From: Verrucomicrobiota bacterium
GTDB taxonomy: Bacteria > Verrucomicrobiota > Verrucomicrobiia > Chthoniobacterales > UBA10450
Length of the DNA: 19,085 bases
Direction of reading: 5' to 3'
Assembly: GCA_003219925.1 (NCBI GenBank)
Contig: QHQU01000055.1
Location: 1 to 19,085 of the forward strand
The translations under genes were made by a program, and so were the position numbers. The notes below the pieces were generated by a model. The model was not told the DNA's origin, did not search any database, and saw nothing but the letters and a program-made list of their open reading frames with translations. This document shows positions 5,564 to 11,815 of the stretch, piece by piece. How positions within the stretch are numbered: the stretch's first letter is position 1; each line of letters begins with the position of its first letter.

Positions 5564-7503
5564 ACCGGCGTATGATTTCCAAATGCGGGCGTGAAAGCAA
5601 CGTTGCCCGATTTCGCCGGGTCAGCCTGCTCGGAAATCATGTTTTGAATGGCGCCAACGACTTCCGCGCTCGTGACCGCGTGCATGCAGCGGAAATCGAG
5701 AGGACATTCACGTAGAAAACAGGGGCTGCACTCGACGTGATGCCGAAAAATGCGATGGCCCCGGCCGAGCGGGCCGGTGCGCAGTGGTTCGGTCGATCCG
5801 AAAATCGAGATCGTAGGCATTCGCAACAGGGCCGCGAGATGCATTGTTCCAGTATCGTTAGTAAGTAACAGATCACAGGCGCTCAACTCATCGATCAATT
5901 CCCCGAGCGTCGTCTGCCCAATCCGATTCACACACTTCCCGCCCAGTTTTTTGGCAATTTCCAAGCCGACTGTCCCATCGCCGGCCGTCCCGAATAGAAT
6001 CCACCGTACCGGAAATCGCGCAGAAATTTCCTCCGCCACTTCGGCGAAACGTGGCCAACGTTTCGCCGGGCCATACTCCGCGCCGGGACAAAGCGCGAAT
6101 TTGAACTGAGCGCGACGACTTTTGATCGGATTAGCTGCAGGAAATTGCGGCGTCACTTTTGCCCCCACCGTGGTCGCCAACTCTAAATACTTGTAGGTCT
6201 GATGAACGATGCCACGGGAGAAGGTCTTCCGCGGTCCTTGATTCAGCAGCCAGCGGCGCCAATGCCCGGTTAAGCCAACCCGCCGTGGGATGCCTGCCAA
6301 AAAAACTTCGAGCGCGCTGCGGAGGGAATTCGGAAACAGGATTGCGGCATCGAACGGTGGATTTTGACGAATCAAGCGCGCCGCTACGAAAATAGATTTC
6401 GACGGCAACACGATGACTTCATCGATTTCGGAAACAATTTTCCAGAGGGGTGCAAGTTTTTCCGGGACGGCCACAGTCAGATGTGCATCCGGCCGGCCAC
6501 CTTTGATGGCACGCACCGCCGGGACACTCATGACGGCGTCGCCTAGCCAGTTGCTGCTCCGAATCAAAATGCGGAATGGCTTAAGCCGGGTTTTCTCCGG
6601 TAAAAAGACACCGCGTTTATATCTCGAGAGCAGCAAGTTTGGCCGGGGTGTTTTCCAACGGTTGTGGACCCAAAACCAATCTTCCGGCGCGCGCCTGACT
6701 TGTTTTTCCAAAATTTCGTTGCTGCACGCGGTTAACTTTTCGATCGATTCGCTAACGCCGTCGATTGGCGTTTCCGCCACCGCGCGCCAGCGTGCGAAAC
6801 CTTCCGTGTGAACGGCAAATCCGATCAGCTTGGCGCGCGTGCGTCGCGCGAGCAGCGCGGGCAATGGGGTGGTCGACGCCAGTCTGCCAAAGACCGGTGT
6901 CCAAAGGCCGCCGTCGCCGGCGTGTTGATCCATTAGAATCCCGATCCCGCCGCCGCTGCGTAGCAACTCAATCGCTTTGCCGAACCCTTCGCTGCGCTCA
7001 AAGACCTCCAGACCAAATCGGCTGCGGGCCTTCCGAACGTGCCGATCAATGTGCCGATTGCGGATGCGTTGATAAATGGTCGCGGTCCGCTGTCCGTGCG
7101 AGAAATGAGATAATCGGGTGCAAAACTCCCAGGAACCGATGTGACTGATGAGCAAGACAAACGGCTTCTTTTGCCGGAAACAGTTTTCGACGAGTTCGAA
7201 GTTTTCCAAGCGTACGCGCTCCAAGATTTTTTCCATCGGCATGCGGGTAAACTTCACGCTGCAAAGCAAATTCGCTCCCAGCCATCGAAAATGCCGGCGC
7301 ACGATCCGGCGCATCTCTGTTTCGGAAAGTTCGTCGCCAAAAGCGATGCGCACATTTCGCAGAGCAAGTTTCCGGTATTGCGGCAGGAGTAGCCAGGCAA
7401 TGGCGCCGCAGATTTGCCCCATCGCAAATAAGAAGGGCAGGGGCAACAAGACGAGCAAATCTGTTCCCACCCGGTATAAAAGATAAACGGGATAATCGAA
7501 CAT
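5560..7503 (-). CDS. Fused lipid A acyltransferase (LpxL/HtrB-like) and lipopolysaccharide heptosyltransferase II (WaaF-like)
   Basis: A single 647-residue frame with two enzymes. Residues 1-290 or so are a lipid A biosynthesis acyltransferase: an N-terminal hydrophobic helix (about 14-40), the catalytic HIGSWE (121-126, H-x4-E) and the downstream MDQHAGDGGLWTPVFGR (191-207). Residues 310-620 or so are a GT9 heptosyltransferase closest to WaaF. They contain ILIRSSNWLGDAVMS (312-326, with the presumed catalytic D322), CPGAEYGPAKRWP (472-484), the donor-site LLTNDTGTMHLA (546-557), and the C-rich end ECSPCFLRECPLDFRCM (591-607). The domains are joined in frame by about 20 residues with no stop or frame change. 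In proteobacteria these are separate genes. The ATG at 7503 heads the minus-strand operon. Confidence 0.92.
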   Translation of the reverse strand: MFDYPVYLLYRVGTDLLVLLPLPFLFAMGQICGAIAWLLLPQYRKLALRNVRIAFGDELSETEMRRIVRRHFRWLGANLLCSVKFTRMPMEKILERVRLENFELVENCFRQKKPFVLLISHIGSWEFCTRLSHFSHGQRTATIYQRIRNRHIDRHVRKARSRFGLEVFERSEGFGKAIELLRSGGGIGILMDQHAGDGGLWTPVFGRLASTTPLPALLARRTRAKLIGFAVHTEGFARWRAVAETPIDGVSESIEKLTACSNEILEKQVRRAPEDWFWVHNRWKTPRPNLLLSRYKRGVFLPEKTRLKPFRILIRSSNWLGDAVMSVPAVRAIKGGRPDAHLTVAVPEKLAPLWKIVSEIDEVIVLPSKSIFVAARLIRQNPPFDAAILFPNSLRSALEVFLAGIPRRVGLTGHWRRWLLNQGPRKTFSRGIVHQTYKYLELATTVGAKVTPQFPAANPIKSRRAQFKFALCPGAEYGPAKRWPRFAEVAEEISARFPVRWILFGTAGDGTVGLEIAKKLGGKCVNRIGQTTLGELIDELSACDLLLTNDTGTMHLAALLRMPTISIFGSTEPLRTGPLGRGHRIFRHHVECSPCFLRECPLDFRCMHAVTSAEVVGAIQNMISEQADPAKSGNVAFTPAFGNHTPV

Positions 7504-7527
7504 TGAATTTGGCCGGGCACGCTACGT

Positions 7528-7557
7528 TTGCCCGCCCGTGGCATCAATCAATATACT
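7528..7557 (+). promoter_or_regulatory. Possible sigma70-type promoter for the family 2 glycosyltransferase gene
   Basis: TTGCCC at 7528-7533 and TATACT at 7552-7557 are separated by 18 bp. The predicted transcript start falls around 7563-7564, right on the GTG that is the better start of the coding region, so the message could be leaderless. The call rests on two hexamers only. Confidence 0.4.
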
Positions 7558-7563
7558 GTCCCC

Positions 7564-9288
7564 GTGAAGGGCGAGGAATTGCGAGCAGCGGAAGCGCATA
7601 TCGCGCGGCTGGAGGAAGAGTTGTTGCGTCTGAAGGACGTGAAGCACGATTTGCAGGTACTGCGGGAAGAACATCGACGGTTGCGCCGCAGCGCCGAAGG
7701 GCGGGTGGCAAAAATTCTTTCCGCGCCGTTCCGATTATTCCGGCGGCGGCAACGAACTGACGCCACTGAGCAAGATGAATACGGCCGCTGGTTTGCCCGG
7801 CATCGCGTTTCCGAGGAGGAAGCTGTGAAACTGCGTGAGCAATCGCGAACCTTCTCTTATCGGCCGCTCCTTTCGATTTTGACGCCAACGTTTAATCCGA
7901 CTGACGAATTTCTGACGGGCGCGATCGAATCGGTCATTGCGCAGGCTTACGAAAATTGGGAGCTGATCCTGATTGATGATGGGTCGAGTGATTCCCGCGC
8001 GCGCGCTTTGCTGAAAAATTTGGGGCAACGTGATGCACGCATTCAAATCGGCGTCCAAGAGCACGGTGGAATCTCCTCAGCCTTAAACACGGGGCTGGCG
8101 CGGGCGTGCGGTGACTGGATCGCGCTGCTCGATCACGACGATTTGCTTGAACCGGACGCGTTGTTTCGCGCGATTGAATTTATGCAAAACGATCGCGAAG
8201 CGGATGTGATTTATTCCGACGAAGACAAAATCGTCGATGGGAAACTGGCGGCGCCACTCCTGAAACCGGATTGGTCGCCGGAATTTTTTCGAACGCACGA
8301 TTACCTGGGACATTTCGTGGTCATGCGGCGCGATTTGGCGCGCGCCGAATTTCGCAGCGAGTTTGACGGGGCGCAGGATTACGATTTGCTCCTGCGCATT
8401 TCGGAAAAAACGGACCGGATCCGACACCTCTCGCGAGTGCTTTATCATTGGCGGCGCACGGCCGAATCAACCGCGCACAACATCCGGCGCAAACCGGGCG
8501 CGCTGGAAGCGGGACGGCGCGCGATCGAGGAGCATTTGGTGCGGCGGCAGGAAAATGCTCGCGTGACGATCGATTGGGAAACGCACCTCTACCGCGTTCG
8601 GCGGGAGATTCGTTCGGAGAAAATCTCTATCATTATCAAAGGGGCTGCGGCTCGCGATGCCGAGCGGATTCGGGCGAAAACAAATTTTCCGAATTTTGAA
8701 ATCGTCGCGAATCTCAAGGAAGCAACTGGAGAATACGTGCTATTTCTCGATCCCGATCTTGAGCCACTCGACGAGAACTGGTTGAGCGCGATGGGGGAGC
8801 AACTGTCGAACCCGAGGATTGGTGCAGTTGGCGCGCGCATCGTTTCGTCGGACGATGCAATTGAAAGCGCCGGATTAATTTTGTCGCCGAATGGAAGGGT
8901 GGGTTCGGCTTTTGCCGGGTATCCACGCAATTTCCGGGGCGCAAATCGGCAATTGCAGGCGGTGCGGAATTACAGTGCCGTGAGTGCGTCGTGTTTGCTG
9001 ACGCGGCGGGAAGTTTTGGAAAAAACTGCTTCAGGTAACGCCATGGGATCCCTCGACTTTGCTCGGGATGACCGCGTTTGTGTCGGTACCGAGTTTTGTT
9101 TGAATCTCCGCGAACACGGATTGCGAACGGTTTCGATTCCTTATGCGGAGGTACGGCGCACTTCAGCAAGGGAAAATGCGAGCAGGATGTGTCTGGATTT
9201 ACAGAAACGCTGGCCGGAAATGTTTCGACGCGATCCTTATTATAATCCAAATCTTTCCAGCGAACGGGCCGATTTCTCGCTGGGGTAG
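7564..9288 (+). CDS. Family 2 glycosyltransferase with coiled-coil N-terminus and degenerate second domain
   Basis: Transfers a sugar from a nucleotide donor, probably for surface polysaccharide. The frame is open from a TTG at 7528, but I prefer the GTG at 7564, because a promoter-like pair occupies 7528-7557 and the coiled coil begins just after this codon. Numbering from 7528: coiled coil about 14-60; GT2 domain 113-310 with LSILTPTF (115-122), IDDGSSD (149-155) and LLDHDDLLEPDAL (200-212). A second GT2-like domain spans about 366-555. It lacks the usual opening helix region but keeps LFLDPDLEP (405-413) and the FCLNLREHGLR element (523-533), so it may not be catalytic. Residues 501-516 (ASGNAMGSLDFARDDR) are encoded by a half copy of the dispersed repeat, where relatives usually have a GGFDE-type segment. 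Confidence 0.85.
   Translation: MKGEELRAAEAHIARLEEELLRLKDVKHDLQVLREEHRRLRRSAEGRVAKILSAPFRLFRRRQRTDATEQDEYGRWFARHRVSEEEAVKLREQSRTFSYRPLLSILTPTFNPTDEFLTGAIESVIAQAYENWELILIDDGSSDSRARALLKNLGQRDARIQIGVQEHGGISSALNTGLARACGDWIALLDHDDLLEPDALFRAIEFMQNDREADVIYSDEDKIVDGKLAAPLLKPDWSPEFFRTHDYLGHFVVMRRDLARAEFRSEFDGAQDYDLLLRISEKTDRIRHLSRVLYHWRRTAESTAHNIRRKPGALEAGRRAIEEHLVRRQENARVTIDWETHLYRVRREIRSEKISIIIKGAAARDAERIRAKTNFPNFEIVANLKEATGEYVLFLDPDLEPLDENWLSAMGEQLSNPRIGAVGARIVSSDDAIESAGLILSPNGRVGSAFAGYPRNFRGANRQLQAVRNYSAVSASCLLTRREVLEKTASGNAMGSLDFARDDRVCVGTEFCLNLREHGLRTVSIPYAEVRRTSARENASRMCLDLQKRWPEMFRRDPYYNPNLSSERADFSLG
9029..9073. repeat. Dispersed palindromic repeat, half copy in reverse orientation (copy B)
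   Basis: The reverse complement of this stretch matches the left arm of the copy at 10866-10970. A 28-nt block (rc of 9045-9072) is identical except for one base by eye, and the shared gcgttacct follows. It lies wholly inside the glycosyltransferase reading frame without breaking it. The second arm of the palindrome is missing. Confidence 0.8.
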
Positions 9289-9442
9289 CGCCCGCGTTCT
9301 GCGCGCTCTGTTGGGAGATCCTCTCAGACACGATAACAAACGGATGAGGACTTCCTGTTTGCGGCTTCGCCGCCTTATGAGATGACTTCCAGAGATTTAA
9401 TTGATTAATTTGCGATCGGCGATCATACATCGGCGCTACAAA
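9289..9442. other. Intergenic stretch with a small GC hairpin
   Basis: Between the glycosyltransferase and the cupin gene I see only a 5-bp hairpin at 9361-9373 (GCGGC-TTC-GCCGC) without a T-run, so it is a weak terminator candidate at best. No coding frame is convincing. Confidence 0.4.
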
Positions 9443-10177
9443 ATGAAAAAATCCGGGAAAGATATTTGGCGCGGTTTGCAGCCCGCCGCCGTTGCCGCGT
9501 TGAGCACACGGGACTATCGAGCTCCGGCGCTGGCAAAACGGCTAGCCGGCGGGGGCGTGGAAGCGGGGCAGATTGTCTCGGCGAACCGGCGTTCCCTTGT
9601 GGCGATCTGGATTCCTGGCGTCGAAATTTTCGCGCGCGCCATCCATGTGCAACGGCAGCGTGGATTGTTCGGAGAATTGGCCCGCCGGGATGAAGGCGTG
9701 CTGGGGAGTTTAAAGTTCTGGCCAAAGCAATGGGCCACCGCGCGTATGTTCGCCAACACCGCCAAGGGCTTTCATGTTCATCCGCCCTTTGTCCCCGAGG
9801 GCGAAGATCCGGCGAAATGGCTACGGCGCCGGTTCTCCGGGAGAGCGAACGTTGCATCCAACTACGAGGCGGAACAGTGGGACGTAATGTTTTTCGTGCA
9901 GGGCCGGGTGGAGATGATTTTGCGCGATGTGCGCGAAGGTTTTCGCAGCCGCATCATGCATTTTTTTATTGATGGCGACAATCATCGCGGTCCGAACAAT
10001 GTCGCGGTCGTCATTCCACCGGGGGTGGCGCATGCGGTGCGGGTAGAGGGAAGCGAGGACGCAATCATGGTCTACGGCACCAGCACGAATTTTGAACCGG
10101 CGTTCGAAGGCCGGATTGCGAGCGATGTGGAATCGGCACTGTTGCCCGAGAGCTGGCGGAGTTTTCTGGCGGAATAA
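9443..10177 (+). CDS. dTDP-4-dehydrorhamnose 3,5-epimerase-like cupin protein
   Basis: A 244-residue cupin of the RmlC superfamily, related to dTDP-sugar 3,5-epimerases. Visible features are GFHVHPP (109-115), matching the RGLH-type active-site strand, FVQGRVEMILRDVREG (151-166), which is the RmlC-like strand pair, and IPPGVAHAV (191-199) with the conserved His. The C-terminal YGTSTNFEP resembles the RmlC end region. It is longer than typical RmlC (about 180 residues) because of an N-terminal extension of about 50 residues. The reaction may therefore differ, for example isomerisation of another nucleotide sugar. The frame is open from a TTG at 9401, but the ATG at 9443 fits the domain better. 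The stop abuts the GTG of the methyltransferase with no gap, so the two form an operon. The upstream glycosyltransferase suggests a surface-glycan role. Confidence 0.75.
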   Translation: MKKSGKDIWRGLQPAAVAALSTRDYRAPALAKRLAGGGVEAGQIVSANRRSLVAIWIPGVEIFARAIHVQRQRGLFGELARRDEGVLGSLKFWPKQWATARMFANTAKGFHVHPPFVPEGEDPAKWLRRRFSGRANVASNYEAEQWDVMFFVQGRVEMILRDVREGFRSRIMHFFIDGDNHRGPNNVAVVIPPGVAHAVRVEGSEDAIMVYGTSTNFEPAFEGRIASDVESALLPESWRSFLAE

Positions 10178-10882
10178 GTGAAGCGGCAGTTCGATCCGGC
10201 GTTGCCGGAATTGATGGACCGGCCGCAGCCCGTCACGCGCGAGCTGGAACGCGACCTTGCCAATCTGCGCTCGTTTAATCGCTGGTTCGGTGGCCACGGA
10301 TTGGTCAGACATTTTTTGCGACGCTGGCTTAAGCCAAACGACAAAGCGCGAATCCTGGACGTCGCCACCGGATCGGGCGACATCCCACGGCTGATCGCCG
10401 ATCACGCGCGACGACAAGATGTTTCAGTTCAGATCGACGCGATCGATCAACAGGAATCAACCATCGAAATTGCGCGACGACTGAGCGCGGCATATCCGGA
10501 GATCGATTTCAGTTGCGCGAACCTGTTCGAATGGGATCCGCCAGAAGGTTACGATATCGTATTCTGTTCGCTCACGCTTCACCATTTCACTGCCGATGAC
10601 GCTGTGCGCGCTCTGCAAAAAATTCGCGAACTCTCAAGAGCCCGTGTTTTGCTCGCCGATTTGCGCCGGGCCCGCTGGTTGAGCTGTGCCGTGTATTTTG
10701 TGACGGCCACAATCTATCGCGATGAGATGACGAAAACGGATGCGCGGCTGTCCGCGGCTCGTGCCTTCACTTTCTTGGAAATGCGAAAGCTGGCTGAGCG
10801 CGCCGGCTGGAAAAATTTCAGGCATCGAAAGTTTGCGGTTGGACGGCAGGCGATTTGGATGGATTCGTCATCCCGAGCATAG
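10178..10882 (+). CDS. Class I SAM-dependent methyltransferase
   Basis: A 234-residue methyltransferase with the S-adenosylmethionine motif RILDVATGSGDIP (58-70), an acidic end of strand 2 (IDAID, 86-90) and a CSLTLHHF segment (130-137). The C-terminal part (RDEMTKTDARLSAARAFTF, 181-199) resembles methyltransferases that sit beside type III polyketide synthases in other bacteria. No such synthase is present here, so the substrate is open; a lipid, quinone-like compound or glycan are possibilities. The start is GTG at 10178, directly after the TAA of the cupin gene. The last codons (SSSRA) and the TAG stop lie inside the dispersed repeat at 10866-10970, so the present C-terminus seems to have been set by that element. 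Confidence 0.82.
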   Translation: MKRQFDPALPELMDRPQPVTRELERDLANLRSFNRWFGGHGLVRHFLRRWLKPNDKARILDVATGSGDIPRLIADHARRQDVSVQIDAIDQQESTIEIARRLSAAYPEIDFSCANLFEWDPPEGYDIVFCSLTLHHFTADDAVRALQKIRELSRARVLLADLRRARWLSCAVYFVTATIYRDEMTKTDARLSAARAFTFLEMRKLAERAGWKNFRHRKFAVGRQAIWMDSSSRA

Positions 10883-10970
10883 TCGAGGGATCCCGCTGCG
10901 TTACCTTAAAGATTCCATCATGGGATCCCTCGGCCCGACCCGGAATGGCGGTTTCCCTCGGGAGGCCGAG
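10866..10970. repeat. Dispersed palindromic repeat, full copy (copy A)
   Basis: The arms 10866-10895 and 10921-10950 are imperfect inverted repeats, with 21 of 30 positions pairing by eye. They contain a perfect 11-bp core (cgagggatccc at 10884-10894, complement at 10922-10932). The right end continues through gggaggccgag (10960-10970) up to about 8 bp before panC. It is homologous to the copies at 2219-2327 and 9029-9073. It starts inside the methyltransferase gene and supplies its stop codon. Confidence 0.85.
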
Positions 10971-10978
10971 TTTTCCAA

Positions 10979-11815
10979 ATGAAAATTATCGAATCAACTG
11001 ACGCCGCCCATGCGCATGTGCGCCGACGAACGGGCAAATCCGTCCTCGTGCCGACGATGGGGGCGTTGCATCGGGGACACTTGGAGTTGATTCGCGTCGC
11101 GCGTGAACATGCGGGAAATGCCGGGGAAGTCGCAGTCAGCATTTTCGTTAATCCATTGCAGTTCGAGCCGGGATCGGACTTTGAGAAATATCCGCGGCCG
11201 GAGTCCGCGGATGAAAAATTTTGCGAGGACGCTGGAGTGAATCTGCTTTTTCGTCCGCGCCAGATGTATTTTGATGATCGATCTGTTTACGTCGAAGAGA
11301 CGCGGTTGTCGGCGGGGCTTTGCGGGGCCTCGCGGCCGGGACATTTCCAAGGCGTCTGCACTGTGGTGGCAAAGCTTTTTAATTTGCTGGCGCCAGCAGC
11401 GACGGTCTTCGGGGAAAAGGACTACCAGCAACTTGCGGTCATCCGGCGAATGGTGCGCGACCTGAATTTCCCGATCGAAATTATCGGTGTGCCGACGGTG
11501 CGCGAGGCGGACGGGTTGGCGTTAAGCTCACGCAATCAATACTTGAGCGCGGATGAGCGCGCCGCAGCGCCAGCGCTGTATCAGGCCATGCTGCGGGTGA
11601 AAGAATTGGCCGCTGGCGGAGAAAATTCCGTCAGCAAATTGATCGACGTCGCCAAGGAGGTAGTCAGCCCGGCAAAACGGGCACGTATTGATTACATCAC
11701 CATCGTCGATGCCGAAAACTTGGAACCGCTGGAAAACCTGCGACCGAACGCGCTTATCGCACTTGCGGTTTTCGTCGGCGAAACGCGATTAATCGATAAC
11801 TTGCGACTGACGTGA
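10979..11815 (+). CDS. panC: Pantothenate synthetase
   Basis: Joins pantoate and beta-alanine using ATP to make pantothenate, the vitamin B5 precursor of coenzyme A, in the cytoplasm. The 278-residue length is normal. The nucleotidyl-transferase signature PTMGALHRGHL (25-35) is intact, followed by SIFVNPLQF, GLCGASRPGHFQGV, FGEKDYQQLAVIRRMVRDL and ALSSRNQYLS, all family hallmarks. The ATG at 10979 is preceded 13 nt upstream by GGGAGG (10960-10965), the most Shine-Dalgarno-like run before any gene here. It lies in the end of the dispersed repeat and is further away than ideal. The TGA overlaps the GTG of nadB, so the two genes are translationally coupled. Confidence 0.97.
   Translation: MKIIESTDAAHAHVRRRTGKSVLVPTMGALHRGHLELIRVAREHAGNAGEVAVSIFVNPLQFEPGSDFEKYPRPESADEKFCEDAGVNLLFRPRQMYFDDRSVYVEETRLSAGLCGASRPGHFQGVCTVVAKLFNLLAPAATVFGEKDYQQLAVIRRMVRDLNFPIEIIGVPTVREADGLALSSRNQYLSADERAAAPALYQAMLRVKELAAGGENSVSKLIDVAKEVVSPAKRARIDYITIVDAENLEPLENLRPNALIALAVFVGETRLIDNLRLT

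Noticed and set aside
8714..9430. Minus-strand frame of about 238 codons opposite the glycosyltransferase
   Set aside because: It reads the reverse of a conserved GT2 region plus the repeat and intergenic DNA. It has no domain or plausible start context.
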